From Candidatus Nomurabacteria bacterium RIFCSPLOWO2_02_FULL_42_17 (GTDB taxonomy: Bacteria; Patescibacteriota; Minisyncoccia; Phycocordibacterales; MFVN01), in assembly GCA_001786095.1 (NCBI GenBank), contig MFVN01000040.1, positions 1 through 14,629 of the forward strand: 14,629 nt of DNA, written 5' to 3'. The position numbers and the translations under genes are program-made. Under the pieces are notes generated by a model. That model did no database searches and was not told the DNA's origin. It saw only the letters and a list, made by a program, of their open reading frames with translations. Below are positions 6,187 through 12,820 of the stretch, in pieces (positions within the stretch are counted from its first letter, which is position 1; the number at the start of each line of letters is the position of its first letter).

Positions 6187-6246
6187 TTACCCGATTAAAT
6201 CATATTCGGCTATTGCCTCGGCTACCACATGATCACCCGACCCCAT
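6187..6246 (-). other. Possible 19-codon remnant or micro-ORF
   Basis: From the ATG at 6246 the frame reads MGSGDHVVAEAIAEYDLIG and then stops (TAA). Its composition is protein-like, not low complexity. No SD precedes it and an in-frame TGA lies a few codons upstream. It may be the 3' end of a lost gene or chance. I do not recognise it. Confidence 0.2.
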
Positions 6247-6247
6247 C

Positions 6248-6275
6248 TTGACTATTTGTCACGATCGTAGATAAT
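6248..6275 (+). promoter_or_regulatory. Probable promoter of PaaX-like gene with operator in spacer
   Basis: TTGACT (6248-6253) and GATAAT (6270-6275) are 16 bp apart. The spacer contains the palindrome ACGATCGT (6261-6268), the core of the 28-bp repeat that recurs after the gene. A repressor bound there would block RNA polymerase, so autoregulation by the PaaX-like protein is plausible (inference). Confidence 0.5.
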
Positions 6276-6282
6276 AGCGATA
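6255..6282 (+). repeat. 28-bp direct repeat, left copy
   Basis: It matches 7023-7050 at 24 of 28 positions. Shared blocks are TCACGATCGTA and TAATAGC. The core ACGATCGT is a perfect palindrome, and in this copy outer TATT/AATA arms extend the dyad. Confidence 0.75.
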
Positions 6283-6295
6283 ATGAAGATGAAAA

Positions 6296-6313
6296 AAAAT
6301 ATAGAAAATATAG
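6296..6313 (+). repeat. Two tandem AAAATATAG 9-mers
   Basis: A perfect 9-bp tandem duplication ends 10 nt before the ATG at 6324, followed by an A-run. There is no SD; the leader is almost pure A/T. Confidence 0.6.
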
Positions 6314-6323
6314 AAAAAAATAC

Positions 6324-6929
6324 ATGAAGAAAAGACATAAAATTTTTAAGCGTGAGGCCGTGCTGGGCTTTCTAGCCGAGGCTGGTATTGCCACATCCGA
6401 AACGATCATAAATTTAGTTACCACAACTGCCCAACTTGGCGCGGCCATGGTTAATTCTCCGGACGTGGCTTCTAGGGCTCTACGCCGTGAAATTGTTCCC
6501 GTCCGTCTGGATAAACTGCGCTCTTTAGCCCGGAATAAAATAAGACTTCATTCTTTACTGTCTAAACTGAAGCGGGAAGGTATGATTAATCGCGTCAAGA
6601 AAGGAGCTTATAACATAACCGAGAAAGGTAGGAAATATCTACTTGAAAAAAAATCCCGTTTTGCTTGGTCTCGTCGTTATACCGTGGAAAAAACGCGCAA
6701 TAATATCTTAACCATTGTTGTTTTTGATGTTCCTGAACATGAACGGGCGAAAAGAGATTGGTTACGTTATGAACTTATACTTATGAGCTTTAAAAAACTC
6801 CAGAACAGCGTTTGGGTCGGGAACTATACATTGCCGTCGGAGTTTATTACCGATCTTCAATCTTACAATATTCTGCCTTATGTTCACATTTTTAGTGTTG
6901 ATAGAAAAGGTACAATCACTGATCAATAA
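6324..6929 (+). CDS. PaaX-like regulator with Cas2-like domain
   Basis: This encodes 201 residues. A winged-helix-like region (about 60-110: LHSLLSKLKREGMINRVKKG..YNITEKGRKYL) is followed by a ferredoxin-fold segment (about 126-195: ILTIVVFDVPEHERAKRDWLR, then SVWVGNY). The latter is the Cas2-like domain found in the central part of PaaX-family repressors. The FDVP motif (134-137) carries the Asp (135) that corresponds to the metal-site Asp of true Cas2 nucleases. In the PaaX family this domain is thought to serve dimerisation or regulation. No other cas gene or CRISPR array is present, so a transcriptional role is more likely. It is short compared with classical PaaX. It is flanked by 28-bp direct repeats and lies between two tRNA genes, an isolated accessory-looking gene. 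No SD; the ATG at 6324 is the first start in the open frame after the A-run. Confidence 0.72.
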   Translation: MKKRHKIFKREAVLGFLAEAGIATSETIINLVTTTAQLGAAMVNSPDVASRALRREIVPVRLDKLRSLARNKIRLHSLLSKLKREGMINRVKKGAYNITEKGRKYLLEKKSRFAWSRRYTVEKTRNNILTIVVFDVPEHERAKRDWLRYELILMSFKKLQNSVWVGNYTLPSEFITDLQSYNILPYVHIFSVDRKGTITDQ

Positions 6930-6957
6930 TCGTTAACCGCAATTGCTAATCGCCAAT

Positions 6958-6997
6958 CTTATTCTTCTTATTCTTCTTATCTTATTCTTATTATTCT
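6958..6997 (+). repeat. CTTATTCTT tandem pyrimidine tract
   Basis: Two perfect CTTATTCTT 9-mers (6958-6975) run into a decaying CTTAT/TATTC tract. It follows the PaaX-like stop codon. It ends in a T-run (about 6997-7003) but has no hairpin in front, so it is not a clear intrinsic terminator. Confidence 0.55.
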
Positions 6998-7022
6998 TTT
7001 TTTAAATTTTACAATATCGTTG

Positions 7023-7050
7023 TTTCTCACGATCGTAAGTAATAGCAATA
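7023..7050 (+). repeat. 28-bp direct repeat, right copy
   Basis: This is the partner of 6255-6282, same orientation, 24/28 identical, with the same ACGATCGT core (7029-7036). It lies between the PaaX-like gene and tRNA-Lys. The -35/-10 context seen at the left copy is not preserved here. Confidence 0.75.
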
Positions 7051-7076
7051 TTTAATCAAAATCTTTTTTTATCTTA

Positions 7077-7149
7077 TCCGCCCAGTAGGAGTTGAACCTA
7101 CAACCTTGTCCTTAAGAGGGACCTGCTCTGCCAATTGAGCTATGGGCGG
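7077..7149 (-). tRNA. tRNA-Lys (anticodon CUU)
   Basis: The acceptor CCGCCCA pairs with TGGGCGG and the discriminator is A. The D-arm is GCTC...GAGC. The anticodon arm GGTCC CTCTTAA GGACA has anticodon CTT, with one mismatch (G-A) at the top pair. The variable loop has five nt and the T-arm is GTAGG TTCAACT CCTAC. CCA is not encoded. Confidence 0.93.
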
Positions 7150-7160
7150 ACTTGGTTTCG

Positions 7161-7189
7161 ATTTTACTTCAAAACGACCCAAGAATCAA
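7161..7189 (-). promoter_or_regulatory. Promoter of tRNA-Lys
   Basis: On the minus strand TTGATT (7189-7184) and TAAAAT (7166-7161) are separated by exactly 17 bp. Start falls about 5 nt before the mature 5' end. It lies back to back with the parB promoter. Confidence 0.7.
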
Positions 7190-7207
7190 TTTCTTGTTTT
7201 TTATTTT

Positions 7208-7218
7208 TATGTTAAAAT
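7208..7218 (+). promoter_or_regulatory. Extended -10 promoter of parB, apparently leaderless
   Basis: TATG-T-TAAAAT (7208-7218) fits the extended -10 consensus TRTGnTATAAT. The ATG at 7225 is seven bases after the last T, the expected start of transcription. This is the same spacing as at the first pilin gene. No SD and no room for a leader. Confidence 0.6.
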
Positions 7219-7224
7219 TATCTT

Positions 7225-8130
7225 ATGTCCGGATCTTATTATGATTCAATTTTTTGGATAGAAGTAGATAAAATCAAACCCAACCCCTACCAACCACGGC
7301 GGGATTTTGATCAGGCGCGCCTACAGGAGCTGGCGGAATCCATACGCCAATATGGCGTGTTGCAACCCATAGTGGTTTCTCGGCAGGAAGTAATACGCGA
7401 TGACGGAATTGCCGTGGAGTATGAACTTATTGCCGGCGAACGTCGTTGGCGCGCCGCCGGCTTAGCCGGAATTTCGCAAGTGCCGGCCGTGATCCGCGTG
7501 GACGACGATCCAAAAATGAAACTCGAATTGGCGATAATTGAAAATCTTCAGCGCGAAGATTTAAATTCCGTAGACCGCGCGCGAGCTTTCGAACGTTTAG
7601 CTAACGAATTTAATTTCACCCATTTAGAAATTGGCCGTAAGGTCGGCAAGAGCCGTGAGTATGTTTCCAATACTATACGCATTCTGGCTTTACCTGAAGA
7701 TGTTCTGTGTGCCTTGGCTGAAGGAAAAATTATGGAAGGGCATACACGCCCGTTGCTTATGCTTACGGATCGACCCGAGGACCAGCGTTCGTTTTTTGAA
7801 CGTATGATTTCCGGCAATTTGAATGTGCGCGAGGCCGAGTTGGCCGCGCGCGGTATTGCCGTGGATCGCGCGCGCAAGCCCGCGCCACCGCCGCCCGATC
7901 CGGAAATAGTCGAGCTAGAAAAGCGTTTAGCGGAGACTTTAGGCACGCGCGTGAAAATTGAAAAAAAGGAAGACGGTGGTCAGATTAAAATAGATTTTTT
8001 CTCACCCGAAGATTTAAAAACCATACTTCTAACTTTATCAAACCCTTCTTCAGTCGCGGAAACAGCTAAAGAAAAACCTGTGTCTTCCAATGAAGACGAT
8101 TTATACAATTTGGAAAATTTCAACGTTTAA
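7225..8130 (+). CDS. parB: ParB/Spo0J chromosome-partitioning protein
   Basis: This encodes 301 residues, normal for chromosomal ParB. The N-terminal CTP-binding domain has the IKPNPYQPRRDF box (17-28), GERRWRA (71-77) and ENLQRED (106-112), the signature motifs of ParB CTPases. A central helix-turn-helix region (about 120-190) contains the GKSREYVSN segment and would bind parS. A Pro-rich linker (about 216-222) joins a C-terminal dimerisation-like domain (about 225-272), followed by an acidic 30-residue tail. The known role is to load at parS, slide as a CTP-dependent clamp and guide origin segregation with ParA. parA is not next to it here, and no canonical parS is visible. The gene ends 8 bp from the convergent rel gene. 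Confidence 0.92.
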   Translation: MSGSYYDSIFWIEVDKIKPNPYQPRRDFDQARLQELAESIRQYGVLQPIVVSRQEVIRDDGIAVEYELIAGERRWRAAGLAGISQVPAVIRVDDDPKMKLELAIIENLQREDLNSVDRARAFERLANEFNFTHLEIGRKVGKSREYVSNTIRILALPEDVLCALAEGKIMEGHTRPLLMLTDRPEDQRSFFERMISGNLNVREAELAARGIAVDRARKPAPPPPDPEIVELEKRLAETLGTRVKIEKKEDGGQIKIDFFSPEDLKTILLTLSNPSSVAETAKEKPVSSNEDDLYNLENFNV

Positions 8131-8138
8131 AACTAAAT

Positions 8139-9620
8139 CTATTTTTTGGGCATGTATTTTGATAGGCGTGACATTAAACTGTTTTTATCCAAATAATTTT
8201 TAATGTGCTTGCGTGCCAATGGTGTTTTTACATATTCCATCCACCTAGAGGACGGATGACTTTCTTTTTTAGTTACAATCTCCACAAAATCACCATTCCG
8301 GAGTTTATAATCCAGAGCAATCACCTTGCCGTTTACTTTCGCGCTCCATATATGATCGCCAATATCAGAATGAATAGTATAAGCAAAATCAATCGGACAA
8401 GATTCTTCCGGCAGATCCACCACCTCACCTTTAGGCGTGAAAACAAAGATACGATCTTTAAAAAAATCTATTTTTAAATGTTCTAAAAACTTGCTTTGTT
8501 CCAAGACGGCTTGTTGCAGGTCTTTAAGTTTATTAAGCCAAGCAAACTTAGGCCGTACTTTTCCGCTAGTTGGATGAAATCCTCCTTCTTTAAATATGAC
8601 GTGCGAAGCAATGCCGTATTTTGCTTCGCGGTACATTTCCGGAGTATAAATTTGGATTTCTACTATTCCACCCGTGCCGGTGAAAATCGTAGTATGCAAC
8701 GCGCGGTAGCCGTTTGGTTTAGCCACGGCAATATAGTCTTTTATTCTGCCCTGCAATGGCCTCCATAGGGTGTGTATAAGCCCTAGAACGCGGTAACAGC
8801 ACTCAATGCTTGGCACAATAACCCTTAAGGCCACAATATCGTAAATTTTATCAATATCCATATTATGCCGTACAAGTTTTTTATAAAGACTGTATTTGTG
8901 TTTAAAACGATAATCGATTTTAACTATTTTTATTCCCTGCTTAATTATTTCTTTTTTTATAGTTTTATAAATTTCATCCAGATATTTTTTATTAATCTCC
9001 GTTTTTTCCTGAATAAGTTTTTCAGCCATCTCATATTCTTTAGGATAAGCATAAGGAAAAGCCGCATCCTCGATATCGCCTTTAAGATTGCCCATACCCA
9101 AACGATTAGCCAGAGCAGCGTATATTTCTATTGATTCAACGGCAATACGTTTTTGTTTTTCAGGCGATAGATATTGCAAAGTTCGCAGATTATGCAGACG
9201 ATCGCATAATTTTATAATAAGCACTCGTACATCTTCCGCTATGGACATTAAGAATTTACGCAAGCTCTCAATATGCCGTTCGCGTCCGCGATATTTCACC
9301 GTGCCAAGTTTAGTTACGCCGTCCACCAATCTTGTTATATCTTCGCCGAATTCTTTAATCATAGCCACGCGCGGTACGCCGGCATCTTCCAGCGTGTCAT
9401 GTAAAAGGCCGGCCGCGATGGTTTGCGCGTTCATATTAAGTTCGGCTAATTTACGAGCGGTTTCAAAGACGTGGATAAAGTAGGGATTGCCTGATACGCG
9501 TGTTTGACCTTGGTGGGCTTTTTGAGCGAATTCAAACGCGCGTGCCACCAAAGCGCGATCATTTTTTTTCGCCCGCTTCATCAGTTTCAAAATATCTTCA
9601 ACTTTAGGCGTATTTTCCAT
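8139..9620 (-). CDS. rel: RelA/SpoT-family (p)ppGpp synthetase/hydrolase, short form
   Basis: This encodes 493 residues. The HD hydrolase domain (about 28-175) retains H50, HD at 74-75, ED at 78-79 and D140 of KLCDRLHN. The synthetase domain (about 235-345) carries HKYSLYKK, the RIKD motif (292-295, the RxKD type of bifunctional enzymes) and KPNGYRALHT. The TGS domain (about 388-450) has FVFTPKGEVVDLPEES. The protein ends soon after the TGS region (..ARKHIKNYLDKNSLMSRLSK), so the helical, zinc-finger and ACT modules of the usual 700-plus-residue enzyme are missing. Both activities should be possible from motif retention, but ribosome and amino-acid sensing may differ. It starts 7 nt after the topA stop with no SD, so it is the last gene of dprA-topA-rel. 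It converges on parB with 8 bp between stops. Confidence 0.9.
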   Translation of the reverse strand: MENTPKVEDILKLMKRAKKNDRALVARAFEFAQKAHQGQTRVSGNPYFIHVFETARKLAELNMNAQTIAAGLLHDTLEDAGVPRVAMIKEFGEDITRLVDGVTKLGTVKYRGRERHIESLRKFLMSIAEDVRVLIIKLCDRLHNLRTLQYLSPEKQKRIAVESIEIYAALANRLGMGNLKGDIEDAAFPYAYPKEYEMAEKLIQEKTEINKKYLDEIYKTIKKEIIKQGIKIVKIDYRFKHKYSLYKKLVRHNMDIDKIYDIVALRVIVPSIECCYRVLGLIHTLWRPLQGRIKDYIAVAKPNGYRALHTTIFTGTGGIVEIQIYTPEMYREAKYGIASHVIFKEGGFHPTSGKVRPKFAWLNKLKDLQQAVLEQSKFLEHLKIDFFKDRIFVFTPKGEVVDLPEESCPIDFAYTIHSDIGDHIWSAKVNGKVIALDYKLRNGDFVEIVTKKESHPSSRWMEYVKTPLARKHIKNYLDKNSLMSRLSKYMPKK

Positions 9621-9627
9621 TATGTTT

Positions 9628-11838
9628 TTATTTTACCAAATTTTTATGCGGATTGTGGTTGGAACAAGTTTTGTCCGAACAGCGTTCAGGAATGGTTTTA
9701 GTGCCTTCCATCATAAGTGAATTACATTTCTCACAGGTCTGGCCTGTGGGCTTGGCTTTAATTGCGAATTTACAATTAGGGTAATTCGAACAAGAATAAA
9801 ATATACCAAATCTCCCGCGTCGTTCAGTCAACTGGCCTTTTTTACAAGTCGGGCAAATTACGCCGGTTTTCTTTTTTTCTTCTTCGGCCTCGCTCTTTTT
9901 TACATATTTACATTTAGGATAGCGCGAGCAAGCTATAAAATTTCCAAATTTACCTTCGCGCTCTACTAATTTACCTCCCCACTTCGCCGAGGCTTCGTAG
10001 GGCAAGCCTTTTTCATCAATACCGCACTCCGGACAGTTTTCGCCAGTTTCTTTCGGCGCGGCCATTTCCTGTCCGTCAATTTTACGCGCGCCTGAACATT
10101 CCGGATAACGTTCACAGGAAAGAAAACGTCCGTTACGGCCGAGTTTAATCAGCATGCCTGAGTTACAGGTTGGACATTTTATGTTTTTATCGCCCACGCC
10201 CAATGTTGTTAGTTTCTCTATTTTTTCCTTTGATTTTATTTCCTTACTGAACGGCCCGTAAAAATCTTTAAGCGTTTTTAAGTACTCGCGCTCTCCGCGC
10301 GCGATTTCATCCAATTCGTTTTCCATTTCAGCCGTGAAAATATCACTGATATATTCGCCGAAATTTTTTTCTATAAAAGTGGAAACAACCTCGCCTGTAT
10401 CGGTTGGTTTAAGTGAACGTCCGCCAACCGGCGGATCTTTTACGACGTAAACCCGCTTTTCTAATGTATCAATTATGGAAGCGTAAGTGGACGGCCGGCC
10501 GATGCCGCGTTTTTCAAGTTCTTTAACCAAACCAGCTTCGGTGTAGCGTGGCGGTGGTTGAGTTTCTTTTTCCTCCGCGGAAAGTTTTTTAAGTTTAAGC
10601 GCGTCATTCGCCTTCAATTCCGGCAGTTCAATATCTTCTCCCCGCGAAGCGGGATCGGCTAAGAGCCAGCCCGGAAAAATCACACGCGAACCAGTGGCCG
10701 AGAAGTCGGGAATTTCACTATTTTTTATATTAGCCAAGATTTTTGTTTTCAGGACTTGGGCGTCTTTCATTTGGCTGGCCAGTGTGCGTTCGCGTATTAA
10801 TTGGTAAAGTTTTTCTTCTTCCGGCGTTCCTCCGCATCTTTTCTTTTCTATGTGCGTGGGACGGATAGCTTCGTGGGCTTCCTGCGCGTTTTTGCTTTTT
10901 GTTTTAAAAATGTGCGGTTCGGAATAATTTACGCCAAATTCACTGCTTACTGTTTTTAATATTTGTTCTTGCGCCGTCGTGGCTAAATTAGTGCTATCAG
11001 TACGCATATAGGTAATGTGTCCTTTTTCATAAAGTTTTTGGGCGACGCGCATGGTTCTAGAAGGGGAGAATCCTAAACGCGAGCTGGCTGTCTGCTGAAT
11101 AGTGGAAGTAGTAAAGGGCGCGCGAGGAGAGCGTTTGGTTTCGGTTTCTTTGACTTCGGTTACATACCAATTTCCTTTCCGCCCAATCGTCAATATTCTT
11201 TCAACTTCAGTCGCGTCCGTAGGTTCTTCAACGCAGGTGAGAATTAGAGATTGTTCAAATTCGCCCGTTATGACGAAAAATTTTTGCGGTATAAAAGCGT
11301 TTATTTCGCGTTCACGTTCAACCAAAATACGCAGAGCCGGCGATTGCACCCGTCCAGCCGATAGGCCATAGCGCACTTTTTTCCAAATAAGGCCGGAAAG
11401 GTCATAACCAAAAAGGCGATCAAGGACGCGTCGCGCCTCTTGGGCGCGACGCAAATTTGTATCTATATTACGAGGATGGTCCAGCGCTTCTTTTATCGCC
11501 TCTTTTGTTATTTCATGAAAAACGATTCTTTTTGGTTTTTTTAATTTAAGAATTTCAGCGACATGCCAAGCAATGGCCTCGCCTTCGCGATCGGGGTCAG
11601 TGGCCAATATAACTTCATCGGCCGATTGGGAGGCGTGCGTCAATTCTTGCACCACATGTTCTTTACCGCGCGAGATTTCATAATGCGGAATAAAACCGCC
11701 CGCCACGTCTATGGCGTTTTTGTTTGATTTGGGTAAATCGCGTATGTGTCCGACTGAAGCCTTAACTTTATAATCTCGGCCCAGATATTTCTCAATCGTT
11801 TTAGCTTTAGCCGGCGATTCTACGATAACTAATTTCAT
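9628..11838 (-). CDS. topA: DNA topoisomerase I
   Basis: This encodes 736 residues of a type IA topoisomerase that relaxes negative supercoils. The TOPRIM domain contains VESPAKAKTIEKYLG (Glu7) and DPDREGE (Asp81, Asp83, Glu85). The active-site tyrosine is Tyr277 in ITYMRTDSTNL. RPSTYASIIDTLEKRGYV-like motifs follow at 448-466. Four C-terminal four-cysteine zinc-ribbon modules are present (C555-C581, C602-C643, C662-C689, C702-C725), the last ending six residues from a Lys/His-rich tail. All core motifs are intact. The ATG at 11838 has no SD. The upstream 78-bp spacer after dprA contains a 7-bp-period CTAG array. Placement between dprA and rel suggests one operon. Confidence 0.95.
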   Translation of the reverse strand: MKLVIVESPAKAKTIEKYLGRDYKVKASVGHIRDLPKSNKNAIDVAGGFIPHYEISRGKEHVVQELTHASQSADEVILATDPDREGEAIAWHVAEILKLKKPKRIVFHEITKEAIKEALDHPRNIDTNLRRAQEARRVLDRLFGYDLSGLIWKKVRYGLSAGRVQSPALRILVEREREINAFIPQKFFVITGEFEQSLILTCVEEPTDATEVERILTIGRKGNWYVTEVKETETKRSPRAPFTTSTIQQTASSRLGFSPSRTMRVAQKLYEKGHITYMRTDSTNLATTAQEQILKTVSSEFGVNYSEPHIFKTKSKNAQEAHEAIRPTHIEKKRCGGTPEEEKLYQLIRERTLASQMKDAQVLKTKILANIKNSEIPDFSATGSRVIFPGWLLADPASRGEDIELPELKANDALKLKKLSAEEKETQPPPRYTEAGLVKELEKRGIGRPSTYASIIDTLEKRVYVVKDPPVGGRSLKPTDTGEVVSTFIEKNFGEYISDIFTAEMENELDEIARGEREYLKTLKDFYGPFSKEIKSKEKIEKLTTLGVGDKNIKCPTCNSGMLIKLGRNGRFLSCERYPECSGARKIDGQEMAAPKETGENCPECGIDEKGLPYEASAKWGGKLVEREGKFGNFIACSRYPKCKYVKKSEAEEEKKKTGVICPTCKKGQLTERRGRFGIFYSCSNYPNCKFAIKAKPTGQTCEKCNSLMMEGTKTIPERCSDKTCSNHNPHKNLVK

Positions 11839-11848
11839 AAATTAGGTT

Positions 11849-11876
11849 CTAGTTTCTAGTCACTAGCCACTAGTAC
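11849..11876. repeat. Four-unit heptamer array (CTAGnnn)
   Basis: CTAG starts at 11849, 11856, 11863 and 11870, exactly 7 bp apart, with variable three-base fillers. It ends 10 bp before the topA start codon on the minus strand. CTAG is normally rare in bacterial DNA. The rest of the 78-bp spacer holds nothing I recognise. Confidence 0.75.
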
Positions 11877-11916
11877 CTAATCCACAGTATTACATAAATC
11901 CGACAAAAACATCAAA

Positions 11917-12774
11917 TCATATACGGTGGAGTTCGCCTAAAGATTCTTTTATAAGACCTTTAAGTTCCAGTGTCGCCAGCACCGCGCTGGCCTTGGACGC
12001 GCTCCAATCAAGTTGGCGGATTATTTCGTCGCGGGGCAAAGTTTCTATTAAAAGATCCAGCACTGCTCGTTCTTCTGGCGAACAATCTTCAAAAAGCATT
12101 TTTTGGTCTGGTCGCTCCACCGAAAAACCCAGCGCTTCCAACAAATCTTCGGGCGAAGTAATGGGCGTGGCGCCTTGCCGGATGAGCCAGTTGGTGCCTT
12201 GGGAGTTGGGTGCGAAAATCGGCCCCGGCACAGCCAACACATCGCGATTGTAATCCAGCGCCAAACGCGCGGTAATTAAAGTGCCTGATTTTTGTCCGGC
12301 TTCCACAATCAGCACCGCGCGCGCCAATCCGGCCATCAAGCGATTTCTCTGTGGAAAACCCCATTGAGTAGCTTTTGTTTCGGGGGGAAATTCGGAAAGC
12401 AGGCATCCGCCGTTTTCCACAATACGATCAGCCAAACTGATATTTGAAGATGGGTAAATTACTTCGCGTGAAAGTCCCGAACCGGGCAGAGCCATAGCGG
12501 GCAATCCCGCCTCCAACGCTGTCTGGTGGGCGATCGTGTCTATGCCTACGGCCAACCCAGAAACAATAACCACCGGATAGCCCTTGAGACCGGAAATCAA
12601 TTTACGACATACTTCTTTGCCGTAAGAGGTGAGTCGTCGCGAGCCCACCACGCACAGTAAAATCTTTTCGTCCGACGGTAAAACACCCTCTAACCATAGT
12701 TCTTTCGGCGGTTGAGGAATTTCCAACAGCGTCTTTGGGAATTCCTCCTTTTTAAGTTTTCTTATATTTGCCAT
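11917..12774 (-). CDS. dprA: DNA processing protein DprA
   Basis: This encodes 285 residues. A Rossmann-like DprA domain (about 35-210) carries VGSRRLTSYG (43-52), VSGLAVGIDTIAH (71-83), SEFPPE (127-132), FPQRNRLMAGL (140-150), EAGQKSGTLITAR (158-170) and VPGP (182-185). These are the family signatures. A C-terminal winged helix (about 232-285) resembles the DML1-like domain. The N-terminal SAM-like domain of longer homologues is absent. DprA binds incoming single-stranded DNA and loads RecA during natural transformation; its presence suggests competence (inference). SD AGGAG lies 4 nt before the ATG. It ends with TGA, the only conserved gene here to do so. First gene of dprA-topA-rel and divergent from serS. 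Confidence 0.93.
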   Translation of the reverse strand: MANIRKLKKEEFPKTLLEIPQPPKELWLEGVLPSDEKILLCVVGSRRLTSYGKEVCRKLISGLKGYPVVIVSGLAVGIDTIAHQTALEAGLPAMALPGSGLSREVIYPSSNISLADRIVENGGCLLSEFPPETKATQWGFPQRNRLMAGLARAVLIVEAGQKSGTLITARLALDYNRDVLAVPGPIFAPNSQGTNWLIRQGATPITSPEDLLEALGFSVERPDQKMLFEDCSPEERAVLDLLIETLPRDEIIRQLDWSASKASAVLATLELKGLIKESLGELHRI

Positions 12775-12788
12775 ATTGCTCCTGTATA

Positions 12789-12816
12789 CTATCTCCTATA
12801 TACTATATTCTATATC
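12789..12816. repeat. Four-unit heptamer array (CTATnnn)
   Basis: CTAT starts at 12789, 12796, 12803 and 12810, exactly 7 bp apart, in the dprA-serS divergent spacer, ending 4 bp before the serS ATG. The units contain overlapping -10-like hexamers (TATACT at 12799, TATATT at 12804, TATATC at 12811). The array may therefore act as a promoter for serS, dprA or both. Confidence 0.75.
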
Positions 12817-12820
12817 ATTT

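Noticed and set aside
6324-6929. Cas2-like protein as evidence of a CRISPR-Cas locus
   Set aside because: No array of equal repeats and spacers, no cas1 and no effector gene is present. The winged-helix N-terminus fits a PaaX-type regulator better.
7023-7050. Right-hand ACGATCGT repeat as a parS site for ParB
   Set aside because: It begins TGTTTC like canonical parS, but the centre is ACGATCGT and not CACGTG, and the right arm does not match. The left copy sits in the PaaX-like promoter, which fits another binding protein better.
8131-8138. Terminator between parB and rel
   Set aside because: Only 8 bp separate the stop codons and I see no hairpin with a U-tract on either side.
11917-11919. 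UGA recoded as glycine (code 25)
   Set aside because: No conserved gene has an in-frame TGA, and dprA ends in TGA right after its winged helix. Reading through would add only nine residues.
12776-12820. TTG start at 12776 for serS
   Set aside because: The extra 15 residues only translate the heptamer array, and SerRS normally begins at the MLD position.
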